DNA of 27,309 nt from a virus: the IMG/VR virus record IMGVR_UViG_3300024433_000638, positions 1-27,309 of that record; one strand, 5' to 3'. Under the pieces are notes generated by a model. The model did no database searches and was not told the DNA's origin. It was given only the letters and a program-made list of their open reading frames with translations. Of this stretch, positions 5,980-15,074 are shown piece by piece (the first letter of the stretch is position 1; each line of letters begins with the position of its first letter). The position numbers and the translations under genes were made by a program.

Positions 5980-7950
5980 ATGAGAAGAAATATAAATCCA
6001 AAAACATTAAAAGGTCAAGACAAACTTAATAGGGTGTTAGATCTTATGGGAAAAATGAATACTTTAAATGAAAGTAAATCATTTTCTGAATTAGAATTAG
6101 TAAAAAAAGGACCTAATGGTATTGTTTATGGTGTCATTAGAGAAAATCACGATTATTTTATTAAGACATCTAATAAAACTTCAGGTAAATTCTTAGCAGA
6201 AGACTTTAGTTATGTAGGTGGACTTCAAAATAAATATGATGAGAGGTATAATTCATATGCTGAAGCAATTAAACATTTAAATATGAAGTTTGATATGTTA
6301 AATGAGTCATATGGTATTGATTCTAATACTAACATTTTTGAATCTGATGGTGTTGCCTTTGGTGGTGGTGCAGGTTTCGGATTTGTTATGGAAGAAGATG
6401 ATGAAGAAGAAGAAAAGAAAGAAATTATTTCTGATGCGGACGCAGATTTAGAAGAACAAAAGAAAGTACTTAAAGTTGATGCACCTAAAGCGGAGGTACC
6501 TGTAGAGGATGAGGTAGAAGATGAGGTTGATATTGATATGGGTGGAGATATCGCAGATGTTGAGTTCGATGAAGAAGGTGGAGATGAGTTTGGTGACGAA
6601 GGTATGGGCGATGAAGAAGGTGACGAAGACGGAGACACTAAAAAGATTCAAAAGTATACTGGTAAAATTGGACAGATGTTAAGAGATATGGGTGAAGCTG
6701 ATTTAGATTTAGAAAAATACGTAATCAACTCAATTATATCGGCAATGCATTTAGACGAAATGGATGAAGAAGATAAAGAAGATATCATCGAAAAAATAGA
6801 GAGTGGTGATGAAGATGAAGAAGGTGATGATTTCGATATGGAAGGTGGTGATGAAGAAGTGGATATGGATTTAGACGCTGAAGAAGAAACTACTGAAGAG
6901 GCACCAGAAGAAGGTGGTGAAGAATTATCTGAAGGTGAAGACAAAGAAGATGACGATGATGATAAAAAAGTTGTTAATGTTAAAAAAGAACAACTTAAAA
7001 TGTTAGAAGAGGAAGGAATTTGTACTTGTGGTGGTAAATGTTTAATTTATCCTGAAGCTAAAGGTGTGGATGCAGATGATTTATTGAAACAAGGTGCTAA
7101 AAGTGGTAAAGAATGTATTATTCTAACTGACGATAATATGTCAGATTTAAAATCTGAAGGTGAATGTAAGTGTGGTGGAGTAAAACTTAAATGTAAAAAA
7201 GATAAAGAAGAAAAAAATGAAAGTAGAGTTTTTTCTAAAAAACAATTAATGGAATCTTTCTTAAGAAGAACTACAAAAAAATCACTTAAAAGAGTTTTAA
7301 AAGAAAGAAGAGAACTTTGTGAAGAATGTGGTGGTAGATTGACTGAAGGGATGTGTATGGAATGTGGACCAAACGAACACCATATGGGTTCTAAGGCGAC
7401 AGATAAAAGGTTCCCACATTATGATAAAGAAGCATACATTATGGATGAAGAAGACATAATGAATGAAAAACTCGTAGGTAAACAACACAAATTAGATAGA
7501 AATAAAAATGGTAAGGTTGACGCTGAAGACTTCAAAATGTTACGTAAAGGTAGAAAAGATAGAAGACGTAATATAGATGAAGAAGAGATGGATGTTATGG
7601 ACGCTATCGCTACAGGACAAGGTTACTTAGATGCTACTAACGATTTAGATAGAGACTTTGATGGTATCCCTAATCGATTAGATATGGACAACAACGATGA
7701 TGGTGAATTGGATTTCGCAATGGATAACAATAGTGGTGATGACTTTATTGAATTAGATATTGATTTTTTAAGAAACTCTGAGGCACCTGTTAAAGAACCA
7801 GGAATTAAAGAACCTACTACTAAACCAGGTAAAGGAGATAAATGGAGAACTATTAAAAGACCTAAAGTTGATCCTAGACCTAAAGCTAAAAAAATGGATA
7901 GAAGTGACAAACCTCGTCCATCTTATAGAAGAAGAGGTATGTTTAGATAA
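5980..7950 (+). CDS. Large acidic multidomain head-type protein with Cys clusters and Ca-binding repeats
   Basis: 656 residues. In order: N-terminal helix with LNE|S (29-32); a compact domain (about 35-110) ending in LNE|S (107-110); Gly-rich and very acidic stretches (about 125-220 and 275-330); a helical segment between them (222-272); two Cys clusters (C348/C350/C354 and C396/C398/C405); a basic segment containing LME|S (423-426); a four-Cys zinc-ribbon-like motif CxxC-x8-CxxC (447-462); an EF-hand/dockerin-like loop DRNKNGKVDAED (506-517); a thrombospondin type-3-like Asp repeat (about 555-579, DRDFDGIPN and DNNDDGELD); and a basic tail. The acidic core plus protease-like sites resembles a scaffold or internal core protein, but no single family covers it. 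The stop overlaps the next ATG (TAATG). Confidence 0.7.
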   Translation: MRRNINPKTLKGQDKLNRVLDLMGKMNTLNESKSFSELELVKKGPNGIVYGVIRENHDYFIKTSNKTSGKFLAEDFSYVGGLQNKYDERYNSYAEAIKHLNMKFDMLNESYGIDSNTNIFESDGVAFGGGAGFGFVMEEDDEEEEKKEIISDADADLEEQKKVLKVDAPKAEVPVEDEVEDEVDIDMGGDIADVEFDEEGGDEFGDEGMGDEEGDEDGDTKKIQKYTGKIGQMLRDMGEADLDLEKYVINSIISAMHLDEMDEEDKEDIIEKIESGDEDEEGDDFDMEGGDEEVDMDLDAEEETTEEAPEEGGEELSEGEDKEDDDDDKKVVNVKKEQLKMLEEEGICTCGGKCLIYPEAKGVDADDLLKQGAKSGKECIILTDDNMSDLKSEGECKCGGVKLKCKKDKEEKNESRVFSKKQLMESFLRRTTKKSLKRVLKERRELCEECGGRLTEGMCMECGPNEHHMGSKATDKRFPHYDKEAYIMDEEDIMNEKLVGKQHKLDRNKNGKVDAEDFKMLRKGRKDRRRNIDEEEMDVMDAIATGQGYLDATNDLDRDFDGIPNRLDMDNNDDGELDFAMDNNSGDDFIELDIDFLRNSEAPVKEPGIKEPTTKPGKGDKWRTIKRPKVDPRPKAKKMDRSDKPRPSYRRRGMFR

Positions 7951-8348
7951 TGAACTTAGTTTATATAAATAAAATAGGACAAAACTGGAAGGGGAATTAC
8001 ATTTATGAGTTCCTCTTTTCGGATATTTTAGAAGACATAGACGGAGAAGGGTGGGACTCTTATCCATCATCGGGTAATCCAGAACCACCAGAAGGGAAAT
8101 TTATAAAGAAGTCAGGTGTATTAAATACAGATTTAAAATTAGATTTAGTACAAGAATCTGACTCATTTGCAATGTGGGACGCAGTTGACGGAATAGTTGC
8201 AATGGCTTGGGAAAATATGGAAGGATATGATGATTATCCAGATAAAAGATTATATTTTTCATTTGGTGAAAAAATTTCTTCAGTAGAAGATAAACTTTAT
8301 GAAAAAGATATGATAATAATGTATGAAAAAGAAACAATAAACACATAA
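7950..8348 (+). CDS. Protein of unknown function (132 aa)
   Basis: 132 residues, starting on the last base of the preceding stop (TAATG), so translation is coupled. It opens with strands (NLVYINKIGQNWKGNYIYEFLFSD cut by acidic turns), has a Pro-rich turn (SSGNPEPPEGK) and Trp-rich helices (FAMWDAVDGIVAMAWENME). I associate this pattern with conserved uncharacterised phage proteins near structural genes but know no function. There is no capsid-targeting N-terminus and no membrane segment. Confidence 0.7.
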   Translation: MNLVYINKIGQNWKGNYIYEFLFSDILEDIDGEGWDSYPSSGNPEPPEGKFIKKSGVLNTDLKLDLVQESDSFAMWDAVDGIVAMAWENMEGYDDYPDKRLYFSFGEKISSVEDKLYEKDMIIMYEKETINT

Positions 8349-8351
8349 GTT

Positions 8352-8897
8352 ATGGGAAAGAAAATTAAAATTTACGAATCAGAAATTAAAAGAGCAACTA
8401 GACGTAAGTTGATGGAAAATTATTTAGATGAAGACTATGAGATGAGAGACACTTATAGTAAAAGAGATTTTAAACCAACACCTAGAGAAAAAGGTATTGA
8501 AGGGGTATTTGGTAAGTATGGTGATGATATGGATCCTGCAGTTATTAGATATATGAGAAAAAATCCAGACGCAATCTTAAGAAGAATGGCGAAACAATAT
8601 CCTGAGATTTATATGAGAAACGCACCAGTACAACCTGATTACAGAGATTATGACGAACCAATAGACGTTAGTGATCAATATGACGAAGAAGGTTACTATA
8701 TTGATGAGGCGGAAGAAACAACCGTTAAACAAACAAAATATACGCCAGATGAAGTAAAAAGAGCAGAACAAGAGGGTGTAGGTATTAATATAGAAAAAAG
8801 TGGTTCAGTTATGTTAAATAAAGATGGTGGTATGACAGTAACTAGTAAGAACGAATCAACAAAAGACTTATTCAAAAAATTCTTAAATAGAAAGTAA
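8352..8897 (+). CDS. Probable internal head protein with capsid-targeting-like N-terminus (181 aa)
   Basis: 181 residues, function unknown. The N-terminus (MGKKIKIYESEIKRATRRKL) is basic and amphipathic and carries two hydrophobic-x-Glu sites, IYE|S (8-11) and LME|N (20-23), like the removable targeting peptides of T4 internal proteins. The remainder is charged and probably partly disordered (Tyr/Asp-rich middle, about 90-125), ending in a basic helix (STKDLFKKFLNRK). It lies in a tightly packed run; its stop overlaps the next ATG (TAATG). Confidence 0.65.
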   Translation: MGKKIKIYESEIKRATRRKLMENYLDEDYEMRDTYSKRDFKPTPREKGIEGVFGKYGDDMDPAVIRYMRKNPDAILRRMAKQYPEIYMRNAPVQPDYRDYDEPIDVSDQYDEEGYYIDEAEETTVKQTKYTPDEVKRAEQEGVGINIEKSGSVMLNKDGGMTVTSKNESTKDLFKKFLNRK

Positions 8898-9223
8898 TGA
8901 AAAAGAAGGACATAATAAAAAAAATAATGACTGAGAATTTTTTAAATAAAAATCAAAGTAAATATTATTTTAATATTAATGAGTCCAAAAAAGAAAAAGA
9001 AAGTCCTATACATAAAAAAAAGTGGGAACGTTGTGTTAAAGATGTAAAAAAACAAAACAAAGAAAGAGGTGAAGACTATAACCCATATGCAGTTTGCACT
9101 GCATCAATAGGTTATGAAGGTTCAATAAAGAAACCACATAGGAGAAAAGAATCTATTAACCCTAAAATGAAAAAAGGTGAGTTAATGGAATACGTAAATT
9201 CTAAAAACAATGAACGAAAATAG
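8897..9223 (+). CDS. Small basic protein with capsid-targeting-like N-terminus (108 aa)
   Basis: 108 residues, strongly basic. The N-terminus MKKKDIIKKIMTENFLNKN contains MTE|N (11-14), and INE|S follows at about 27-30, so a prohead protease could trim it. The middle (about 41-80) has the pattern KKWERCVKDVKKQ...NPYAVCTASIG with two Cys, a short domain I have seen as a recurrent piece in phage proteins but whose role is unknown to me. A basic, internal, DNA-associated head protein is plausible. Its 3' end overlaps the next gene by 14 bases. Confidence 0.65.
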   Translation: MKKKDIIKKIMTENFLNKNQSKYYFNINESKKEKESPIHKKKWERCVKDVKKQNKERGEDYNPYAVCTASIGYEGSIKKPHRRKESINPKMKKGELMEYVNSKNNERK

Positions 9224-9683
9224 AGGTAAGAAATTACATATTGTACCAGAATTAAATAGAAGTGAATTTAGTGTAATTGTAGGTTGGTTAGAAAAACTTA
9301 GGGAAAGTGGTCTTATCAATATGTTTGGTGCGTACCCACTACTTAATTGGACTAAAAAGGATTTACATAGATGGTTATACGGACAAAAAATGGATATTGA
9401 ATCTTTAGAAGAACAAAAAGAAGCTTTAGAGTATGATATAGAAAACGAAGGGGAAGACAGTGGGTTATATCAAAGTGAATTAGATTCATTAGAAGAAAAA
9501 ATAGAAGTCATCAACTATTTACTAGATAAAAAACAAGCAGTTAGAGATGTATTAATCAGAGCCTCTTTAAAAAGAATTGAAAGAACTAATGGTGATCATG
9601 AAACTAGAAATGTTCAAAGGGTATTTGAAAAATTGGCTAATGAGGCATGGAAGATGTGGACATCAGTAGTATATGATTGGTAA
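9210..9683 (+). CDS. Helical protein of unknown function (157 aa)
   Basis: 157 residues starting inside the 3' end of the previous gene (14-base overlap). The N-terminal half has Trp-containing amphipathic helices (FSVIVGWLEKLRESGLINMF, LHRWLYG). The centre (about 60-110) is a charged coiled coil (LEEQKEALEYDIE, SELDSLEEKIEVINYLLDKK), followed by another helix and a Trp-rich C-terminus. There is no protease-type site at the N-terminus, unlike both neighbours. Context suggests a structural or assembly partner; no family is recognised. Confidence 0.65.
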   Translation: MNENRGKKLHIVPELNRSEFSVIVGWLEKLRESGLINMFGAYPLLNWTKKDLHRWLYGQKMDIESLEEQKEALEYDIENEGEDSGLYQSELDSLEEKIEVINYLLDKKQAVRDVLIRASLKRIERTNGDHETRNVQRVFEKLANEAWKMWTSVVYDW

Positions 9684-9700
9684 TATAAAAAAATATTAAA

Positions 9701-11128
9701 ATGAAAAGAAAAAATATTATAAGTGAAGTTACAAAAAGAGTTCTTAGTGAAAAATTAAGAATTAATAGGATTGTAGAAGCGATTGAATATGATCCAGAAC
9801 ATCCCGAAAGAATGAATCCAGATATTGAAGGTAAACTTAGAAGTGGTGAACATATTTTTGGTAAAAGTAAGTCTATGCCTGTGGGTTCTGATTTACAAAA
9901 TTATTCTGAAAAAATGGCTAGTAAAAGATTTAAAGAGATTATTAATAAAGTAAAAAGATATCATGGTATAGATAGAATTAATCCAATGATGATGCAACAG
10001 ATGTTCCAAATAATGAGTGAAGTTAGTCAAATTGAAACTAGACACAAAGACGCATTAGAACAATTGGCAGTAGACATCGTATCAGAGGAGTTTGATATAC
10101 CAGATCAAATGTTAGAAGCAACCCTTTCACCTCCAGGTTCTGATTTAGGTTTTGATAATGAAGACGAAGAAGACGAAGAAGATTATGGTTCTGATTTCGA
10201 CACCCCAAAGGCACCAAAAAGTGCGAAAAGAATGGAGGAGTTAGAGATGGAAGTCGATAAAAGGAGAGTTATAAACGCATTGATGCAAGGTGCTTCTAAA
10301 AAAGGACACTATATTTTTCATATGGTTGCAGATGAATTAGATTCTATTGACCCTAGACTTATGGGATTATATGGTAAACTTATGTCACTCGCAGATTTTC
10401 AGTATTGGATTATTCCTGATAGTACAATGGCAGGTCAAGCTGGTGGTGTAGAAAAAATTGAGTGGAGAAAAGCTGAAGCACCAGAAGATGAGGATGAAGA
10501 AGAAGAAATGGAAAAAGTAGATATCGAAGAAGATGATGAAATTCCAGTTGTAGTTGCAAAGGCATGGATATTCCCATTATTAGTACATGAATTAATTAAA
10601 GGTACGTTAGAATTATCTGCAATCAATTGGGCGGACGGACATTTAGATTTTGAAGAACAAACAGAAGTAATTAAGAAAGCGGATACAGTAGAAGGTGAAA
10701 TATGGGGAATGAGATTAGGTCCTGGTATGTGGGAAAAATTCTTAGATTGTGTAGGTAGTGATAATTACGATATGAAACAATGGTTATTTCAAGAATTAAC
10801 TAAGTTACCAGCGAAACAATTTCATGAATTTATGAAAGAAATTCTAAGTGGTAGTCAAAAGTGTAAAGAAGTTATCCAAACTCTAAAAGATATTCATGAA
10901 GATGAACCATCAGAAGGTTTAGATGATATTTTAGGTGATACAGGATATAATGATATGGATGATATATTAGACAATTTAGGTGGTGAAGTAGAAGAAGATC
11001 CTATGTTAACAGAACCTAAAGAGGTTGATTATTCTGAGATGTCACCTAGAGAAATACAAGATTTAATTGATGACGCATTGGACAACGGTGATTTTGAAAC
11101 CGTTGAGAAACTCCATAAGTATTTATAA
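9701..11128 (+). CDS. Acidic probable internal or core head protein (475 aa)
   Basis: 475 residues, not recognised as a named family. The N-terminus MKRKNIISEVTKRVLSEKL is basic-hydrophobic with LSE|K (15-18) and then IVE|A (about 24-27), resembling a cleavable capsid-targeting peptide. It is followed by helical segments (FKEIINKVKRYHG), an acidic linker (about 150-168), a mixed domain with Trp (about 195-260), a second acidic stretch (about 258-280), a large helical domain (about 285-405) and an acidic C-terminal region ending in a helix (SPREIQDLIDDALDNGDFET). It is the last gene of its transcription unit, followed by a strong terminator. Confidence 0.65.
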   Translation: MKRKNIISEVTKRVLSEKLRINRIVEAIEYDPEHPERMNPDIEGKLRSGEHIFGKSKSMPVGSDLQNYSEKMASKRFKEIINKVKRYHGIDRINPMMMQQMFQIMSEVSQIETRHKDALEQLAVDIVSEEFDIPDQMLEATLSPPGSDLGFDNEDEEDEEDYGSDFDTPKAPKSAKRMEELEMEVDKRRVINALMQGASKKGHYIFHMVADELDSIDPRLMGLYGKLMSLADFQYWIIPDSTMAGQAGGVEKIEWRKAEAPEDEDEEEEMEKVDIEEDDEIPVVVAKAWIFPLLVHELIKGTLELSAINWADGHLDFEEQTEVIKKADTVEGEIWGMRLGPGMWEKFLDCVGSDNYDMKQWLFQELTKLPAKQFHEFMKEILSGSQKCKEVIQTLKDIHEDEPSEGLDDILGDTGYNDMDDILDNLGGEVEEDPMLTEPKEVDYSEMSPREIQDLIDDALDNGDFETVEKLHKYL

Positions 11129-11146
11129 TCTATAAATTTATTATAT

Positions 11147-11176
11147 AAAAAATCCCATCAATAGGTGGGATTTTTT
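11147..11176 (+). terminator. Strong rho-independent terminator after 9701-11128
   Basis: A 13-bp stem (11147-11159 with 11164-11176, one G-U pair) around an AATA loop. The G/C part is CCCATC / GGTGGG, and the A and T tracts make it symmetric, so it could also work on the minus strand. It ends the transcription unit that begins at 5637. Confidence 0.9.
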
Positions 11177-11187
11177 ATTTTAAATCA

Positions 11188-11195
11188 ATATTTAT
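11188..11195 (+). promoter_or_regulatory. ATATTTAT box upstream of 11209
   Basis: ATATTTAT ends 13 bases before the ATG at 11209 and starts 11 bases after the terminator T-run, so this must be the start of a new transcription unit. That makes it one of the best contextual cases for the box being a promoter. Confidence 0.6.
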
Positions 11196-11208
11196 TAATA
11201 AACAAATA

Positions 11209-12315
11209 ATGTTAGAACCACGAGAGATAAATTTATTTAATAAGATAATGAGTAAGTTGTATAAAAAATATGAAGACTCATATCACATACCTGATTTTAT
11301 AACTGAGATAGATGAGTTATTAGGGTCAGATAGTTATTCATATGAGGAGATTATGTTTGGTGTGTTTAATTTTTTTGTTAACGTTGTTGGTGTAGATCCT
11401 TTTGTTGATTATATTGCTGGTTACGAAGGAGAAGGTCTTTTAAGAAATAACGTTGATAATCCTTATAAAATTTTAAATGGTACAGGATGGATAGACAAAT
11501 ATTATACGTTAGACACATTTATTATTAACCCATCTAAATTTAATAAACGTAAAGAACCTAAATCTGTTTATGGTGATATTCAAATGGAAGGGGATAAAAT
11601 ATATTTAATATGTGATAATTGGGAGGAGTTATCTATATTATATAATGATGATGATAGGGATACCGCAGAAAAGATATTGTCAGAGGATTGGTCAGATTTA
11701 TATGGTTGGTTTGATGTAGATTTAATTAATGAAGTGTGGGATAACCTAGATGAAGAATCTTTAAAACACATAAAAGAATATATTAAAGAAAATAATTTTA
11801 TTGGTAGACAGTTTGATGGTGTTCCTGAAAGATATGATGAAGACCCAGATGGGGATGGGTTAAGAGAAGACATGTTATTGGATAATGATTTATTAGGTGA
11901 GTTAATAGAAAATGAAAGTATGTTTGGTAATTTAGCTTTGGAATTAAAGAATTTTTATAGGTGGGCATATGAATCTGCGGCGGAAAGTGAATTAAGTGGT
12001 GATATGATAAAAGAAGTAATTTCAGTTATTGGTTCTAAACCTGAATGGGATATGGTAAAATCAAAAAAAGAAGGAGGTTCTGATAAATACATACTTAAGT
12101 TCGATATTACAGATAAATTTATGGATGTCAATTATGAGTATTTAGAGTGTCAGGGGGAATTTCCACAAGAAAATGAAAGTTATTTTTTAAATGTAATAGA
12201 AGAATTATTAGATTGTGAGAATGAAATGTTACAAACTCCAGATATGGGTTATTTTTATCCCGATCATATAAAAATCGCAGAACATTTAAATGATAACGTA
12301 TTAGGTAATTTATAA
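11209..12315 (+). CDS. Protein of unknown function with an Asp-rich loop (368 aa)
   Basis: 368 residues, acidic, no recognised family. The N-terminal region (about 1-90) is helical with aromatic residues. A central part (about 145-200) has the pattern SDLYGWFDVDLINEVWDNLD and a helix KHIKEYIKE. An Asp-rich stretch EDPDGDGLRED (about 211-221) resembles a calcium-binding loop. The C-terminal part (about 225-368) mixes helices and strands. It has no signal or membrane segment and no targeting-like N-terminus. It is the first gene after a strong terminator and is followed after one base by the next gene, so the two are cotranscribed. Confidence 0.65.
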   Translation: MLEPREINLFNKIMSKLYKKYEDSYHIPDFITEIDELLGSDSYSYEEIMFGVFNFFVNVVGVDPFVDYIAGYEGEGLLRNNVDNPYKILNGTGWIDKYYTLDTFIINPSKFNKRKEPKSVYGDIQMEGDKIYLICDNWEELSILYNDDDRDTAEKILSEDWSDLYGWFDVDLINEVWDNLDEESLKHIKEYIKENNFIGRQFDGVPERYDEDPDGDGLREDMLLDNDLLGELIENESMFGNLALELKNFYRWAYESAAESELSGDMIKEVISVIGSKPEWDMVKSKKEGGSDKYILKFDITDKFMDVNYEYLECQGEFPQENESYFLNVIEELLDCENEMLQTPDMGYFYPDHIKIAEHLNDNVLGNL

Positions 12316-12316
12316 T

Positions 12317-13183
12317 ATGAAGATTAAACTAACAGAGAGTCAATTAAGTAGAATAGTAGAGGATAATTTACATCCTAAAGAAGAACGTTTTCTTAATAAG
12401 TTTTTCGATAGGGTTGAAAATTTAAGTCCTACAGAATCACTAAAAGTTTACTTTAGTGAATATGGTTTTGATGAACGTATGTTTAAACATAGTAAAAGAA
12501 TACGTGATTGGTTTGAAAATACTATTATACCTAAACTTAGTGGTTTGCACATGGATCATTTAGATGAACGTTTAAATGGTATATTAGAAACTTATATAGA
12601 GGAAGAAATGGAAGAGATAGTTGGTAGTGCTGATAATCCATTAGAAAAATATAACTCTTTAAATAAATTAAAAGAGTTACTAGTAGATAAGATTGGAATT
12701 AGGGGTGTTAAATCTAAAATTTTAAGAGAAGTTATTAGTGGTACGATTGATGACGTAGTATCTTACTTATTTGATAAGTATGATCCTAGAGAATCAATTA
12801 GAATTGCATCTAATATTAAAAATAATATGAATTATAGGGATTATTATAATGATGCAGGAAACCTTACTCGTACTGTTAAAGATTTTGCAGAAAAAAATGG
12901 GATTGTTTTATTTGACAAAATGATAGGTGGTTATACTTTTAAAAGGAGGGATGATACTATGATTAGAGATTTAGTAAGTTATATGAATGACACCCCAAAG
13001 AAAACAAAGAGAGGGTTTTTAAATTATATTGGTAGTGAGGATAGACCAGGACAATTTTCTAAGTTTTGGAGTGCCGCAAACGCTGCAGGTATTATACAAA
13101 AAATAGGTGGTGGTAGTAATGTTACATATAAATTAGGTCCTAACTATAATGCTTTCGAAGAAGGTAATTTAGTTGCATTTTAA
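12317..13183 (+). CDS. Unknown protein with capsid-targeting-like N-terminus and possible winged-helix C-terminus (288 aa)
   Basis: 288 residues. It starts MKIKLTESQLSRIVEDNLHP, with LTE|S (5-8) and IVE|D (13-16), again the pattern of a removable capsid-targeting peptide. The body is helical. The last 70 residues (RGFLNYIGSED, FWSAANAAGIIQKIGGG, VTYKLGPNYNAFEEGNL) read as helix, helix, beta-wing and a closing helix, which I associate with small winged-helix domains in phage proteins; DNA or RNA binding is inference. It sits immediately upstream of the terminase gene. Confidence 0.6.
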   Translation: MKIKLTESQLSRIVEDNLHPKEERFLNKFFDRVENLSPTESLKVYFSEYGFDERMFKHSKRIRDWFENTIIPKLSGLHMDHLDERLNGILETYIEEEMEEIVGSADNPLEKYNSLNKLKELLVDKIGIRGVKSKILREVISGTIDDVVSYLFDKYDPRESIRIASNIKNNMNYRDYYNDAGNLTRTVKDFAEKNGIVLFDKMIGGYTFKRRDDTMIRDLVSYMNDTPKKTKRGFLNYIGSEDRPGQFSKFWSAANAAGIIQKIGGGSNVTYKLGPNYNAFEEGNLVAF

Positions 13184-13193
13184 ACATTTAATC

Positions 13194-13201
13194 ATATTTA
13201 T
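13194..13201 (+). promoter_or_regulatory. ATATTTAT box upstream of terL
   Basis: ATATTTAT ends 13 bases before the ATG at 13215, in a 31-base intergenic gap. The start codon context is AATTATGG without a Shine-Dalgarno sequence. Confidence 0.55.
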
Positions 13202-13214
13202 ATAAAAAAGAATT

Positions 13215-15020
13215 ATGGATAGAGGAGAACAATTGAAAATATTTGCTCGTTGTTTGGGAGATCCTATTTATAGTATTGAAACGTTTTTAAAGACATTTGA
13301 TTTAACACAAGAAGGTATGGTACCTTTTAAGTTGTTTTACAAACAAAAAGAGATTATTAAATCATATGAAGAACACAATCGTAATTTAGTAACCAAACCT
13401 CGACAGGCAGGTGTGTCTACAACTACTGCGGCATATATTGCAGTTAGATCTGCATTTGGTGACCCTGACAACCCTTCTAAAGTGTTGATTTTGGCGAACA
13501 AACAGACACTAGCACAAGAGTTCTTAAAAAAAGTTAAAGACTTTTTAGATCAGATACCTTACTGGGTTTGGGGTTTAAATGAGAATAGTGATTATTTAGA
13601 AATAAATTCAAAAGGACACCTTAAATTAAAGTCTAATGGTTGTGAAATTAGAGCACTAGCAACATCTAAAGATGCGTTAAGGGGTTTTACACCAACATTC
13701 TTAGTTATGGATGAAGCAGCCTTTATCGATAATGGTGCAGACGTATTTGGTGCGGCTTTAGCTTCATTAGGTACTGGTGGTAAGATTGCGTTAATATCCA
13801 CCCCTAATGGTATGGACCCTCTATATTATAAAACTTATGACAAATCTAAAACAGGTGATAACAATTTTAACTTAGTAGAAATGAAATGGTATCATGATGT
13901 TAGATACAATAGAAACCTTTATTGGGTTAAGGGTGAAGATGAGGAAAAAGAAGAGATAATATGTGATACGATAGATAGGACTAAGTTAAGGTGGGAATAT
14001 ATGGATAATATATATGAAACTGATGAATCCACAATCGAACATTATGAAATAATGGTAAAAGATGGTTGGAAACCTTTATCCCCTTGGTATGATGAGATGG
14101 CTGCAGATATGGGTGACCCTAAAAAAATCGCACAAGAGCTCGATGTATCATTTATTGGTTCAGGAGGTAATGTTGTAGATGATGAGTATGTTACGTATCA
14201 TGAAGAAAATTTTGTAAAAGATCCTGTATTTGCTTCTGAAGTTGAGAAGAGTATGTGGATTTGGAAAAAACCTGAAGTTGGACATAAATACATTATGGGT
14301 GTTGATGTTAGTAGGGGTGATGGTAAAGATAGTTCTACTATAGTTATATTAGATTTTGAAAATTTAGAACAAGTTGCAGAATTTAAACATAAGTTACCAC
14401 CAGATATATTGGCAGAAATAGTTTATAAATATGGTAATATGTATAATGCATATACTATAGTAGATATTACAGGTGGTATGGGTGTTGCAACAGTTTTAAA
14501 ACTTCTGGAGATGGAATATAAACATCTTCATTATGATGACCCTAAAAGTAGAAAGTTATCCGAAAAGTATGCAAAAACTGTGTATAAACAAGGTGATAAG
14601 GTACCTGGATTTAATGTTGGTAACACTAGATTACAAATGGTTAGTGAATTAGAAGAACATATTAGAGAGAATAAAACTATTATACGTTCACAAAGAATGA
14701 TTTCTGAACTTAAAACTTTTGTTTATAAAGGAGGTAGACCAGATCATATGGAAGGATATCATGATGATATTATTATGGCATATGCAATGGTAATATTTAT
14801 AATACAAACTTCTTTTAAAAAATTAGAACACGTTGAGAAACAAACTAAGGCAATGTTAGACAGTTGGGTAAACACCACAAATAAATCTAATGACAAAATG
14901 TTTAGTGATAAACAACATACAAATCCTTTCTACACTAACACCCCAACATACGAACCAAAACAAGGTAATAATGGTAATAATGATAACGGAGAATACAATT
15001 GGTTATTTGGAATTAAATAG
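13215..15020 (+). CDS. terL: Terminase large subunit (T4 gp17-like)
   Basis: DNA-packaging motor that hydrolyses ATP to pump DNA into the prohead and cuts the concatemer. In 601 residues: the Walker A variant KPRQAGVST (61-69), typical of large terminases; Walker B FLVMDEA (162-168, D166/E167); motif III ISTPNG (194-199); then an RNase H-like nuclease domain with D364 (MGVDVSRG), D417 (IVDITG) and D517/D518 (YHDDII). The length matches gp17. The C-terminus (about 555-601) is Asn-rich and probably disordered. Unlike T4, no tail sheath or tube genes lie between it and the portal gene. No small terminase is evident in the window. Confidence 0.97.
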   Translation: MDRGEQLKIFARCLGDPIYSIETFLKTFDLTQEGMVPFKLFYKQKEIIKSYEEHNRNLVTKPRQAGVSTTTAAYIAVRSAFGDPDNPSKVLILANKQTLAQEFLKKVKDFLDQIPYWVWGLNENSDYLEINSKGHLKLKSNGCEIRALATSKDALRGFTPTFLVMDEAAFIDNGADVFGAALASLGTGGKIALISTPNGMDPLYYKTYDKSKTGDNNFNLVEMKWYHDVRYNRNLYWVKGEDEEKEEIICDTIDRTKLRWEYMDNIYETDESTIEHYEIMVKDGWKPLSPWYDEMAADMGDPKKIAQELDVSFIGSGGNVVDDEYVTYHEENFVKDPVFASEVEKSMWIWKKPEVGHKYIMGVDVSRGDGKDSSTIVILDFENLEQVAEFKHKLPPDILAEIVYKYGNMYNAYTIVDITGGMGVATVLKLLEMEYKHLHYDDPKSRKLSEKYAKTVYKQGDKVPGFNVGNTRLQMVSELEEHIRENKTIIRSQRMISELKTFVYKGGRPDHMEGYHDDIIMAYAMVIFIIQTSFKKLEHVEKQTKAMLDSWVNTTNKSNDKMFSDKQHTNPFYTNTPTYEPKQGNNGNNDNGEYNWLFGIK

Positions 15021-15036
15021 TATTTAGTTTTTCTAT

Positions 15037-15044
15037 ATATTTAT
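15037..15044 (+). promoter_or_regulatory. ATATTTAT box upstream of the portal gene
   Basis: ATATTTAT, 30 bases before the ATG at 15075, in the 54-base gap after terL. The spacing is longer than at most copies. Confidence 0.5.
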
Positions 15045-15074
15045 TATAATAGTAACAAAGTATATAAAAAGAAA

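Noticed and set aside
6225-6944. Long Ser-rich reading frames on the minus strand opposite the acidic genes (also opposite 19239-20624)
   Set aside because: They are mirror images of Asp/Glu codon runs on the coding strand, with no start context or promoter box.
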